Assembly (NCBI RefSeq): GCF_002979415.1 | Contig: NZ_PCOT01000018.1 | Span: forward strand, 1 to 64,000 | Source of the DNA: Microbacterium sp. MYb72 | GTDB lineage: Bacteria > Actinomycetota > Actinomycetes > Actinomycetales > Microbacteriaceae | Reading direction: 5' to 3' | DNA length: 64,000 nucleotides | Shown: one piece after another, positions 6,781 through 13,856 of the stretch | Layout of the letters: every line of letters starts with the position of its first letter | Numbering within the stretch: position 1 is the first letter of the stretch | The notes under the pieces: generated by a model | Seen by the model: the letters and a program-made list of their open reading frames with translations, nothing else | Databases searched by the model: none | What the model was told of the DNA's origin: nothing | Translations under genes and position numbers: made by a program

Positions 6781-7046
6781 GCCCTCACTCCGTTCTTGAT
6801 ATCGGCGAGCGATTCGGCCCGCCAGGTCTTGTGTGCCTCGGTGCCTTTCGAGCAGAGCCCGAACCGGTCCAGCGCCCAGGTGCGCTGACCGCAGAGCGCG
6901 CACGTCTTCGCGCGCTCCTGCTTCATGTCGATGACGGCGAGCGCCTCGGCGACCTCCCGGCGGTTGCGTTCGACCTGCGAGGGGTGCAGCACCCACCCCT
7001 TGTCGGTGGTCGACCATCCGCCGTCATGCATCGTCGCGGCGCTCAT
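6777..7046 (-). CDS. Small CxxC phage protein
   Basis: An 89-aa protein (MSAATMHDGGWSTTDKGWVL...) with a zinc-binding-like CALCGQRT...LCSKG segment at about residues 49-66 and a helical stretch before it. Both ends overlap neighbours by ATGA. No family is recognised; it may be a small nuclease-associated or structural zinc protein. Confidence 0.6.
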   Translation of the reverse strand: MSAATMHDGGWSTTDKGWVLHPSQVERNRREVAEALAVIDMKQERAKTCALCGQRTWALDRFGLCSKGTEAHKTWRAESLADIKNGVRA

Positions 7047-7660
7047 TCGGCACCGCCCAGCGACAGCATCCCGTCCGCGGCCGCGGACACGGCACCCGAT
7101 CCCGGGAACAGGTCGACGAGCTCATCGGTCGCCGGGTCATAGCCGAGGGCGTCCAGCACCCAGCGTGTCCACTCGGCCGGCTTCGCGCCGACGAAGCTGC
7201 GGCGGCCGCCGCGCGCGGACGGCGCGTTGGCGACGAGCACGTTCGACACCCGCATTCCGGCGCGGGTGCGCCGCTCCACGGGGATGTAGACAATCACCGG
7301 CTCCCACCGCTCAATCAGCCGGCCTCCCCCAGGCATCGCGGTGGGGCGCTCCCAGGCCATGATCTGCGCGTTCATCGGAAGGGGGTGATAGGCGCCGAGT
7401 CCGTCTGGTGTGGTGGCGATCGCCCACCCGTCGAAGTTCTCCACCAGGTGCAGAAGCAGTTCACGGTGCGCGGACAGGTCGTCCCACTTCGCGGCCTCCG
7501 GGTGCACGTCCGCCCGCGGGGCGTCCGTCTTCGACCGCGGTCCCTCGCCGTACCAGCGCGTCGCGCGGGAGCGAGCCGTCACCCGTGATCCGCCGCCGGC
7601 GAGATCGAACCGCTCACGAAACAGCGGCGGGTAGGGCGGGTCCGCGATCGCGAGCCTCAT
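7043..7660 (-). CDS. Phage DNA adenine methyltransferase-like protein
   Basis: A 205-aa protein with the two core motifs of an amino-methyltransferase: DPPY at residues 7-10 (catalytic, motif IV) at the N-terminus and DLFPGSGAVS near residue 185 (the FxGxG motif I that binds S-adenosylmethionine) at the C-terminus. This motif order is that of beta-type adenine or cytosine-N4 methyltransferases. It probably modifies phage DNA to evade host restriction. There is no adjacent nuclease partner besides the HNH proteins. Linked by ATGA overlaps to both neighbours. Confidence 0.8.
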   Translation of the reverse strand: MRLAIADPPYPPLFRERFDLAGGGSRVTARSRATRWYGEGPRSKTDAPRADVHPEAAKWDDLSAHRELLLHLVENFDGWAIATTPDGLGAYHPLPMNAQIMAWERPTAMPGGGRLIERWEPVIVYIPVERRTRAGMRVSNVLVANAPSARGGRRSFVGAKPAEWTRWVLDALGYDPATDELVDLFPGSGAVSAAADGMLSLGGAE

Positions 7661-7962
7661 GCTGCCACCCCCGCGGCGAGCTCGTCATCGCGGTCGCGCT
7701 GCCACTGCTGCTCGAACATCGCGTACGTGATCCGCGGATGCGTGCCCCAGTGCTCGACGAGCTCCTCCGAGGCATACGCGAACGCCCGGGCCTGGTTACC
7801 CATGAACAGGGAGAACGGCTCGATGCCCTTCTCCCGGCCGCGGGCGTTCAGCATCGCCCCGTTGGTGGCCTCCTCGGCGGCCATGTACTGCTGGTACAGG
7901 GTGTCGTCGTACGCGGCGCGACACTCCCGCCAGGCATTGAAGGCGTCGCTGACGATGCTCAT
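7657..7962 (-). CDS. Phage protein, function unknown
   Basis: A 101-aa soluble helical protein (MSIVSDAFNAWRECRAAYDD...), ending DRDDELAAGVAA. It contains several aromatic residues and no recognisable motif. It overlaps the methyltransferase start by 4 bases, so it is part of the same translated chain. Confidence 0.6.
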   Translation of the reverse strand: MSIVSDAFNAWRECRAAYDDTLYQQYMAAEEATNGAMLNARGREKGIEPFSLFMGNQARAFAYASEELVEHWGTHPRITYAMFEQQWQRDRDDELAAGVAA

Positions 7963-8171
7963 GCGATCCCCTCCTGTCTCACTGCCCAGGCGTCAGCGCG
8001 CGCCGCCCACTCGAGGTACGCCGGGTTCGGCGCGTAGCCGAGGAGGGTCTTCACCCAGCGCGTGGGGCGACCTTCGACGACCGCGTTGTACTCGTCGCGC
8101 AGCGAGCCGACCCTCGTCATCCCCAGTCGGGAGTCACCCGGCCGCGGGGGCAAGAGTTCGCGGCGGCTCAT
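7959..8171 (-). CDS. Phage protein, function unknown
   Basis: A 70-aa protein (MSRRELLPPRPGDSRLGMTR..., ending ARADAWAVRQEGIA). No domain is recognised. ATGA overlaps on both sides place it firmly in the leftward operon. Confidence 0.55.
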   Translation of the reverse strand: MSRRELLPPRPGDSRLGMTRVGSLRDEYNAVVEGRPTRWVKTLLGYAPNPAYLEWAARADAWAVRQEGIA

Positions 8172-8569
8172 ACGATCACCGCCTCATGCCAGTCGAGCCA
8201 CTCGCGGCCGTAGACGCTGCAACCCATCTCCATCGCGACGGAGTACGTGATCGGCACTCGGTAGGTGCCCTCGAGGCGGCACCAGCGCATCTCGCGCGGG
8301 TAGAACACGGGCACGCGCTCGGGGTTCGTCACCCAGGCGCGGACCTTCCACCCGTAGCGGAGCGCCTGCGCCTGCATGCCCCCTTCGCATCCGGCGTTGC
8401 AGATCGCGCACAGGGCCAGACCGTCGACCGGGGCGGGCAGGTTCTTCGACCCGCCCATCCCCACAGCACGGCGATGCTGAAACGTCAGCAGGTACGACCC
8501 GCACGCAACACACCGGTGCCCGTCACGGGCGTACACCGTCTCCCGGGTCTCCTTCGACGGCGCAGCCAT
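8168..8569 (-). CDS. HNH endonuclease (phage)
   Basis: A 133-aa protein from ATG 8569 (GGGGGTGG upstream). RETVYARDGHRCVACGS, then FQHRRAVGMGGSKN, then GLALCAICNAGCEGG give the two CxxC knuckles and the His/Asn set of an HNH nuclease; the domain spans residues 7-65, with a C-terminal tail of unknown role. A second HNH protein lies at 42-431. Its start is only 27 bp from the divergent membrane gene at 8597, which interrupts the operon here. Upstream extension of the frame to 8827 is antisense to that gene and is discarded. Confidence 0.85.
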   Translation of the reverse strand: MAAPSKETRETVYARDGHRCVACGSYLLTFQHRRAVGMGGSKNLPAPVDGLALCAICNAGCEGGMQAQALRYGWKVRAWVTNPERVPVFYPREMRWCRLEGTYRVPITYSVAMEMGCSVYGREWLDWHEAVIV

Positions 8570-8596
8570 CACGCCACCCCCGATAGAGTGCGAGAC
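8570..8596 (+). promoter_or_regulatory. 27-bp leaderless promoter spacer, copy 1
   Basis: The intergenic spacer holds TAGAGT (8584-8589), then seven bases and GTG 8597. It is the same length as the spacer at 9405-9431 and identical to it at 21 of 27 positions, including the run CCCCCGATAGAGTGCG. Confidence 0.6.
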
Positions 8597-9061
8597 GTGG
8601 AAATGGACAGTGGCTGGGCCGTCATACTCGGCGCGATCATCGCTCTCGTCAGCAGCGCCGTGCTGCCCTGGATTCGCGACGCTGTCGCAGCAAGACGGGC
8701 CGATCGGATCGCTAGGAAGAGCGCCCTCGAGGCGAGTATCCGAAGGGTCATCCATACGGTGACCACAGCGTCCTTCGAACGCCCACTGTCGACACCCGAC
8801 CGCGCAAAGATCGAGGTCGGGCTCCAAGACACGCTCACCGAGTTCGAACTCCTGCTTGGCGGCCGATCGCAGCCTGTCGGCGTCATGCTTGACCAGGCGT
8901 CACGTGATGCCACCGGCGACGACGAGCGCCTCAGAGCACTCGCCCGAAGCACTGTGCCGCTCCTCCTCACCGGATGGCACAGCGGCATCTTCTCCGGCCC
9001 GGATGTGTGGGCGAGATACTGCGACAGCCGCGCTGCGATCACGAGCCCTGCACCGGAATGA
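8597..9061 (+). CDS. N-terminally anchored membrane protein (cargo gene 1)
   Basis: A 154-aa protein. GTG 8597 is chosen because TAGAGT lies exactly seven bases upstream, as at the sister gene at 9432; ATG 8603 is an in-frame alternative. One membrane helix (about residues 8-26) is followed by a basic stretch (RDAVAARRADRIARKS) and a helical domain without recognised motifs. It runs against the leftward operon, between an HNH gene and a small phage gene. Expression from its own promoter in the lysogen is likely; superinfection immunity or defence is a reasonable but unproven role. Confidence 0.65.
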   Translation: MEMDSGWAVILGAIIALVSSAVLPWIRDAVAARRADRIARKSALEASIRRVIHTVTTASFERPLSTPDRAKIEVGLQDTLTEFELLLGGRSQPVGVMLDQASRDATGDDERLRALARSTVPLLLTGWHSGIFSGPDVWARYCDSRAAITSPAPE

Positions 9062-9071
9062 TGCGACAAAT

Positions 9072-9404
9072 TCATCGGTGCTCTCCTGTCGTTCCCTCGA
9101 TGGGCTGCTGAACACCGCGGACCTTCGCGAACGGGATGCGGTCGACCCACGAGTAGCCCGTCTCGACCGACACGGTCTCCTTGTTCACGCGCACGACCTT
9201 CCGCCACGAGTGGCCGTCGTGGACGAACCCGGCGCCGACGATGTCCTCGCGGGTGTAGATCCGGCGGGCGGCTTCCCTCGCGGCGTGCTCACGCTTCGAC
9301 TTCTCGAACTCTGCGGCGCGCTCTGCCTTCACCGCGGCGACCGCGGCGTCGACCGAGCGCTCTGTCTCGGCAGCGCGGCGACGGTACGCCTGAACGCCGC
9401 TCAT
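9072..9404 (-). CDS. Phage protein between the two cargo genes
   Basis: A 110-aa protein with a long charged N-terminal helix (residues 1-45, rich in Ala, Glu, Arg) and a C-terminal beta-rich part (REDIVGAGFVHDGHSWRKVVRVNKETVSVETGYSW). It looks like a small RNA- or DNA-associated phage protein, but no family is recognised. It is the only leftward gene between the two inserted rightward genes. Its last codons (GEHR-stop) are encoded by a 16-bp segment identical to the end of the gene at 10015. Confidence 0.6.
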   Translation of the reverse strand: MSGVQAYRRRAAETERSVDAAVAAVKAERAAEFEKSKREHAAREAARRIYTREDIVGAGFVHDGHSWRKVVRVNKETVSVETGYSWVDRIPFAKVRGVQQPIEGTTGEHR

Positions 9405-9431
9405 CGGGTCGCCCCCGATAGAGTGCGGGGC
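9405..9431 (+). promoter_or_regulatory. 27-bp leaderless promoter spacer, copy 2
   Basis: TAGAGT at 9419-9424, seven bases, then ATG 9432. Sister of the spacer at 8570-8596, with the same length and the same position between a leftward start codon and a rightward start codon. Confidence 0.6.
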
Positions 9432-10001
9432 ATGAGCGATGCGAATGCCATCAACTTCGGCCTGTTTGTTGTGACGGCACTAGCCACCCTCGTCTCGGTT
9501 CTCGCTGGCGTCGACGCGCGAAAGTCAAGGACGGCAGCTGCGGAGGACGCGGCCAAGGCGCTGGAAGAATCTACGCGCACAGCGACCGCTGTCGAGGGCT
9601 TGGAGGCCGCGTCGACTCGTGCAGCGGACGCGGAGAAGCGACTCCGTCGAAGCGAGTTGGCAAGGGATCTGATCGTTTGGTTCGAACGAAGCACCGCGTT
9701 GATGGTTCTGGGCTCTGACGCAGCCCTACATGATCGCGAATGGGTTGAGGCCGGACACGGCCTCAACGCACGCGCACGAGTCATCGACTCGGAGGGAGCC
9801 GTCGAACTGATGCAAGCCGCCAAGCGCGCCCGCGCGGCAGTCGACGCTGTCGCTGTCGAACGTCGCATCGACGTGGCGATGCATACGACGGCGATGCTGC
9901 AGCTGTACGCCGAGCGGTGGGTTGACGACGGTGAAGTACAGCGGTGGCCGATCGAAGACTGGATCAGAAACGAAGACGAGCGCCTACGCGACGACGCATG
10001 A
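9432..10001 (+). CDS. N-terminally anchored coiled-coil membrane protein (cargo gene 2)
   Basis: A 189-aa protein from ATG 9432. A membrane helix (about residues 8-27: NFGLFVVTALATLVSVLAGV) is followed by a long Ala/Glu/Arg coiled coil (about 30-75) and a helical domain (about 76-185) containing WFERSTALMVLGSDAALHDREWV. No enzymatic motif is visible. Same layout as the gene at 8597: own leaderless promoter, antisense to the early operon. The organisation suggests a membrane sensor or exclusion protein made in the lysogen; that is inference. Confidence 0.65.
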   Translation: MSDANAINFGLFVVTALATLVSVLAGVDARKSRTAAAEDAAKALEESTRTATAVEGLEAASTRAADAEKRLRRSELARDLIVWFERSTALMVLGSDAALHDREWVEAGHGLNARARVIDSEGAVELMQAAKRARAAVDAVAVERRIDVAMHTTAMLQLYAERWVDDGEVQRWPIEDWIRNEDERLRDDA

Positions 10002-10014
10002 CCCGTGAGTGCGC

Positions 10015-10467
10015 TCATCGGTGCTCTCCTCGGAAGTTGGCATTGATGGAACGGAGGATCTCGATGTCCTCCTTGATCGCGGCGGCGTAGTCCTTCGCGT
10101 ACTCGTACGCCAACCAGGCGTCATCCTCGGCGTCGAGTGCGGCGATCACGCGGTCGTCGGCGCCGTAGGCGAGCTCTCGGAGTTCGGTGAGGGTGGCGCG
10201 GGGCAGCTCGGCGCGGAGCTCCTTCACCGCTCGGCCGACAGCGATCTTCTTGTCGCGCTGCGCCTTCCGCAGCTTCTTGCGGTACTCGTTCAGCGCCCTC
10301 GGGGCGTTCGCGTTCGTCGCGCGCGCCCAGACCAGAGCTCCGGCAGCCTGCACCGGCGTCGGGAACATCGCGAGCAGGTCGGCCTCGTCGAGACCGGCCA
10401 GTTCCAGCGGCACGAGCTCCATGCGCTCGGCGACCTCGTCGACCTCCGACTGCGTGTCGACGGTCAT
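10015..10467 (-). CDS. Conserved phage helical protein
   Basis: A 150-aa protein from ATG 10467 (ATGA overlap with the RecT-like gene). It is mostly alpha-helical, with a basic central segment (EYRKKLRKAQRDKKIAVGRAVKELRAELP, residues about 61-89) that could touch nucleic acid and an acidic C-terminal half. No family is recognised. It sits immediately after the recombination genes, so an accessory role in phage replication or recombination is possible. Confidence 0.6.
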   Translation of the reverse strand: MTVDTQSEVDEVAERMELVPLELAGLDEADLLAMFPTPVQAAGALVWARATNANAPRALNEYRKKLRKAQRDKKIAVGRAVKELRAELPRATLTELRELAYGADDRVIAALDAEDDAWLAYEYAKDYAAAIKEDIEILRSINANFRGEHR

Positions 10468-11135
10468 CGGCGGGCACCCTTCTTGCGGGCGGCCTTGCGG
10501 CGCGCAGCACGGTTCGCCGGCGGCAGGTGGTCCTGCACGGCCGGGCGCTCGGATGCGGCGTCCGCGGCGTGCTCGTCGAGCGGTGTCCAGTCCGCGGTGA
10601 GTTCGTTGATCTTGGCGCGCAGCGCACGCTCGCGCGGCACCGTCACCGCACGGGCCGTCTTCATCTCCTGGTGGAGCGTGTGAACCGCCTCGACGGTTCG
10701 TGCGTCGGCGATCGCCTTGTCCCAGTCCTGCCCAGGCGCGGCGTCGGCGGTGGCGCGCGGCGCGTCCTCGTCGGGCTCGACGCGGTCGCCGATGACCTCG
10801 CGGAACGCGCGGCGCAGGGCGGAGCGGACGAGGAACGACCCGAAGCGCTGCATCGGCTTCGCGTCCCAGATGTCGCACCAGCGGCGGCCGTCCTCGGTGA
10901 GCGAGGTGTCCACGGGCAGCGACTCGCCCCAAGTGGCGTAGACGGTCGTGGGGATGCCGTCGCGGTGGACGGTGGCGCGGCCAGCGAGAGGGGGCTCGGG
11001 CGCGAGCCAGACCGGCACCCAGTTCGTGCCGTCGGCAGAGAACTCGGGCGGGTCGATCTGCACCCGCGCGCCGGACGTGATCGCGAGGCGTTCGTACTCG
11101 GCGAGAGTCTGTGCGACGTCGTCGATGTTGGTCAT
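10464..11135 (-). CDS. RecT-like single-strand annealing protein
   Basis: A 223-aa protein. Residues about 60-125 resemble the core of the RecT family: RDGIPTTVYATWGESLP, then W(C)DIWDAKPMQRFGSFLVRSALRRAFREVIGDRVEPDED, i.e. the W...P...M...ALR.AF pattern followed by an acidic Y/V-xxDE turn. RecT-type proteins anneal complementary single strands made by a partner exonuclease. The partner is in place two genes earlier (YqaJ-like, 11485-12450), and SSB is further along. The C-terminus is a basic low-complexity tail (AARRKAARKKGARR). The family call is moderate because the similarity is short. Confidence 0.55.
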   Translation of the reverse strand: MTNIDDVAQTLAEYERLAITSGARVQIDPPEFSADGTNWVPVWLAPEPPLAGRATVHRDGIPTTVYATWGESLPVDTSLTEDGRRWCDIWDAKPMQRFGSFLVRSALRRAFREVIGDRVEPDEDAPRATADAAPGQDWDKAIADARTVEAVHTLHQEMKTARAVTVPRERALRAKINELTADWTPLDEHAADAASERPAVQDHLPPANRAARRKAARKKGARR

Positions 11136-11488
11136 GGCTGGTCCTTCACGGGGATGAGTTCGAAGTCGTGGGAGTCGGTGGCGACGACGCGGTAGCGGCC
11201 GCGCTCGAGCGGTTCACCGGAGGCGAGGTGCGCGTGCACGTCGCAGGAGAAGAGGTCGTCGCCGTTGAGGCGTTCGATCAGCGGGTGCTGCAGGGTGAAC
11301 GTGTCGCCCTCGGCGCGGACGATGTGGTCGTGGCCGTCGGTGAGGTCGATGAGCACGGCGATCGCGATGGCGGCGGAGTCCTTCGCGATCGCGGTGCGCT
11401 CGGCGGTGGAGATGTACTTCCGGTTCGCGGTGAGGTTCTTCCGCATGCCCTCGGCGAGCAGCGCCTCGATGACGTCGAGCTTGCTCAC
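11132..11488 (-). CDS. DUF6085-like phage protein
   Basis: A 118-aa protein. A helical N-terminus (MSKLDVIEALLAEGMRKNLTANRKY...AIAIAVLIDL) is followed by FTLQHPLIERLNGDDLFSCDVHAHLASGEPLERGRYRV, which looks like the C-terminal signature of DUF6085, a family of actinophage proteins of unknown function. It lies between the exonuclease and the RecT-like gene with ATGA overlaps on both sides. Confidence 0.6.
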   Translation of the reverse strand: MSKLDVIEALLAEGMRKNLTANRKYISTAERTAIAKDSAAIAIAVLIDLTDGHDHIVRAEGDTFTLQHPLIERLNGDDLFSCDVHAHLASGEPLERGRYRVVATDSHDFELIPVKDQP

Positions 11489-12450
11489 GACGCCTTGGCC
11501 TTCGTCGGGGTGATCGTGAGGCGCACCTTCGGCTTGTTGTAGAGCACAGCGGCGGCGGCCTCGCCAGCCTTGACGCGGGTGCGCAGCTGCACCATCTCGG
11601 CGTAGGACTCCGGTTCGGCATCCGCCCAGGCGGCTTCGTCGAGTTCGGTCGACTTCGAGAGGGCGAAGGTGGCGCGCGTGCCTGCTCCCTTCGCGCCGGT
11701 GTCGTCGGCCTCAGCGAGCGCGTACGCGCGGATGATCTTGTCGGCGGCGCTCTCGGCGGCCGCGGCGGCGTTCTTCATCGCGCGGGCGCGGGCGAAGTCG
11801 GCGAGCGCGTCGTCGATGTCGGCGGGGAGGTCGTCGGTGGCGGGGGCTCCGGCGTCGCGCCAGTCCATGAACTTCTGCAGCTCGGCGATGAGGACTGCGA
11901 TCCGGTCGTCGTCGCGGGGCACCCAGACGTACCTCGGGTCGTCGAGGGTCGGAGTTCCGTCCTCCCCCATGACCTCCCACACGTACAGCCACGAGCGGTA
12001 CCCGGTGACCGCCATGCCGACCTGCATCTGGTCGTAGTGCTCGGCCGGGATGTCGTCGCGGTCCCCCCACTTGTGATCGTGGGACTTCACCTCGACGCCG
12101 AACTCACCGTGCTCCTTGTCGAAGCCGAGCCCGTCCGGCGTGGCGAGCAGCCACGGGATCTCCCAGTGCCCGAGAAGGGCGATGTTCGTGGCGCACGGGG
12201 CGACGTTCTCGGAGGCCCAGTCGATGAGGAAGTCTTCGCGCTCGTGACCGCGGCGCGTGTGCTGGTTCCCCGTGAAGGACGAGCCGTTCAGCTTGTCCGT
12301 GAGGATCCGCAGCTGCGCGCCGCGTCCGGCGTGCGCGATCGTGTGGGCCTCGGAGGCGGTGACGCCGGCGTCGCGCGCGGCACGCCCCTCGACGGTGCCG
12401 AGGGAGTCCTCCGCGATGATGCGCAGCAGCTGCGTGGTGACGGTGGTCAT
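11485..12450 (-). CDS. YqaJ/RecB-type phage exonuclease
   Basis: A 321-aa PD-(D/E)xK nuclease of the YqaJ (lambda Exo-like) family. Seen are the entry motif RRGHEREDFLIDW (residues 67-78), ATPDGLG with Asp106, and GVEVKSH with Glu120 and Lys122 of the catalytic ExK, then HYDQMQVGMAVTG, a helix carrying the conserved QMQ. These enzymes degrade one strand of duplex DNA to expose tails for an annealing protein; the RecT-like gene at 10464 is the natural partner, and ssb completes the set. The C-terminal third is charged and helical. Confidence 0.8.
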   Translation of the reverse strand: MTTVTTQLLRIIAEDSLGTVEGRAARDAGVTASEAHTIAHAGRGAQLRILTDKLNGSSFTGNQHTRRGHEREDFLIDWASENVAPCATNIALLGHWEIPWLLATPDGLGFDKEHGEFGVEVKSHDHKWGDRDDIPAEHYDQMQVGMAVTGYRSWLYVWEVMGEDGTPTLDDPRYVWVPRDDDRIAVLIAELQKFMDWRDAGAPATDDLPADIDDALADFARARAMKNAAAAAESAADKIIRAYALAEADDTGAKGAGTRATFALSKSTELDEAAWADAEPESYAEMVQLRTRVKAGEAAAAVLYNKPKVRLTITPTKAKAS

Positions 12451-12452
12451 GG

Positions 12453-12737
12453 TCAGTCCCTCCCGGGGGTGAACGCGGCGACGAAGATCGCCAGGCTGAT
12501 GAGGACGCCGAGGTCAGCGCCGTTCCAGACGGGGGCGGCGGCGGGGATGCCGCAGGTCGCGGCCAGGGCGAGGCCGGTGAGCAGCAGCACCCAGCGCCAC
12601 GGCGCGAGCGGCAGGAGGCTGCGTCGCTCGGGGACGACGGGGATGTCGCTGGTCGCGTTGAGATGAGTCGTCGCCGGGCGGGGCGCGAAGTCGCCCACCA
12701 TGACGGCGGTGTCGTCGGTATCCTGTGCAGTAGGCAA
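12453..12737 (-). CDS. Small membrane protein of the early operon
   Basis: A 94-aa protein with a hydrophilic N-terminal half and two membrane helices (about residues 44-66 and 70-88: WVLLLTGLALAATCGIPAAAP, LGVLISLAIFVAAF). TTG 12737 is chosen as start because GAGAAAGG lies seven bases upstream and the ATG at 12773 falls inside a hairpin. Function unknown. Confidence 0.5.
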   Translation of the reverse strand: MPTAQDTDDTAVMVGDFAPRPATTHLNATSDIPVVPERRSLLPLAPWRWVLLLTGLALAATCGIPAAAPVWNGADLGVLISLAIFVAAFTPGRD

Positions 12738-12757
12738 GTCAGTGCCTTTCTCTTGAT

Positions 12758-12783
12758 GGGGCGTCCGGTGCAACGGGCGCCCC
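12758..12783 (-). terminator. GC hairpin after the antirepressor gene
   Basis: GGGGCGTCC (12758-12766) pairs with GGGCGCCCC (12775-12783) with one G-T pair and an 8-nt loop. It lies in the only sizeable gap of the upper leftward operon and may attenuate transcription past the antirepressor. Confidence 0.5.
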
Positions 12784-12799
12784 TCTTCTCGTTGTGTGG

Positions 12800-13588
12800 T
12801 CAGTGCTTCGGGATGGTGAGGTCACCGTGCGCGCCGAGCCAGGCGGCGAGCCCGTCCCAGAGGCGCGCCTCACCCTTCGGCGTGAGTCGTGTCGACACGG
12901 CGGTCTGCGTGCCGCGAGTGTTCGTGCCGAAGGTCGTGCGGTGGGCGCGCGCCCATCCCGCCTCGATCGCCTGCGCGGTCGGCTGGTTGTGCCGCACCGA
13001 CGCGCCGCGGATGATGATCCCGAGGCGTCCGGCGTGGTCGTACACGTCCGCGTGCCGCACCTTCACGCCGGGGAAGCGCTCGGCGCAGTGCGCCTTGAAG
13101 TCGTTCGCGACGTCGGCGATCGTGCGGAGGCCGTCAGCCTGGCGGAACGTCTCGGCGTGCGCGGCGACGGGCTCGAGCTCGGCGACGCGTGTCTCGAGCA
13201 CCTCGACGCGGCGTGCGGTGATCGCGAGCGCCTGATGCACGATCTCGTCCTCGGTCAGCGCCGGCGCGTACGAGCCCGTGCGGACCACCTGCGGGAGCAC
13301 CTCCTCGAACGCCCACCGCTCGAACCGCTCCGCCGACGGGAGACGACTGCCCGCGATCATGCGCAGCAGATCCGGCTCGCCGATGACACGGGCCAGCTGC
13401 GCGCGCCCCATGCTGTCTTCGATGGGGTGGTGAACCGCCACCCCACGACAGTGCTGCTTGATCGCGTTCGTCGTGTCCGCGTAGCCGAGCGCGGTGGCGA
13501 CGTCGCGAGCTACGAACCGCGGCATGCCATCGATCACGACGACCCGCACGTTGGCGCCGTCGAAGCCGAACACCTCGAGCGCGCTCAT
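12800..13588 (-). CDS. Phage antirepressor (BRO-N plus KilAC)
   Basis: A 262-aa protein. Residues 1-105 are a BRO/Ant N-terminal domain (VFGFDGANVRVVVIDGMPRFVARDVATALGYADTTNAIKQHC, then GEPDLLRMIAGSRLPSAERFERWAFEEVLPQVVRTGSY). Residues about 135-255 match a KilAC-type C-terminal domain (KVRHADVYDHAGRLGIIIRG, LTPKGEARLWDGLAAWL). Antirepressors of this type promote lytic growth by binding DNA or titrating the repressor. It is among the first genes of the leftward operon, three genes after the Cro-like start, which fits such a role. GGGAGCGG precedes the ATG. Confidence 0.9.
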   Translation of the reverse strand: MSALEVFGFDGANVRVVVIDGMPRFVARDVATALGYADTTNAIKQHCRGVAVHHPIEDSMGRAQLARVIGEPDLLRMIAGSRLPSAERFERWAFEEVLPQVVRTGSYAPALTEDEIVHQALAITARRVEVLETRVAELEPVAAHAETFRQADGLRTIADVANDFKAHCAERFPGVKVRHADVYDHAGRLGIIIRGASVRHNQPTAQAIEAGWARAHRTTFGTNTRGTQTAVSTRLTPKGEARLWDGLAAWLGAHGDLTIPKH

Positions 13589-13701
13589 CGCCCGCTCCCG
13601 ACACCGTCAAGACGATCCAGGCGGGAGATTCCGGCCGGGCTGTCGTCGCCCACCTCGGCGAACAGCGCGGCGATGATGCGACGCCATGCCCGACGGATCA
13701 T
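13585..13701 (-). CDS. 38-aa ORF before the antirepressor
   Basis: Encodes MIRRAWRRIIAALFAEVGDD... and ends RLDGVGSGR. ATGA overlaps at both ends (with the gene at 13698 and with the antirepressor) are the main evidence that it is translated. A basic amphipathic N-terminus is followed by an acidic turn. Function unknown. Confidence 0.5.
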   Translation of the reverse strand: MIRRAWRRIIAALFAEVGDDSPAGISRLDRLDGVGSGR

Positions 13702-13856
13702 GACGCCACCGCCAGACGCTCATTCGTCGCCGACACAGCCACCGCGCGCGCATCCCGCTGCGCGAGGTTCTCGAGGATGCGAGCAGCGATATCGCCAGAG
13801 CGTCGCCATGCAGCGTCCGACGGCTCCGCACGGGGCACAACCTGAGCTCCGCTCAC
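13698..13856 (-). CDS. 52-aa ORF after the Cro-like gene
   Basis: Starts with GTG 13856, which overlaps the stop of the Cro-like gene (GTGA), and its own stop overlaps the next ATG. The protein (SGAQVVPRAEPSDAAWRR..., then DIAARILENLAQRDARAVAV, end ERLAVAS) is mainly one amphipathic helix with no recognised motif. It belongs to the immediate-early leftward transcript. Confidence 0.55.
   Translation of the reverse strand: MSGAQVVPRAEPSDAAWRRSGDIAARILENLAQRDARAVAVSATNERLAVAS

Noticed and set aside
7727..9061. 444-codon plus-strand frame as one protein
   Set aside because: Only the last 154 codons (from 8597) look like protein; the rest is antisense to leftward phage genes.
9401..10018. 205-aa minus-strand ORF starting with an ATGA junction at 10018
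   Set aside because: It is the reverse of the 9432 cargo gene and Ser/Arg-rich; the ATG is probably a relic of the split operon.
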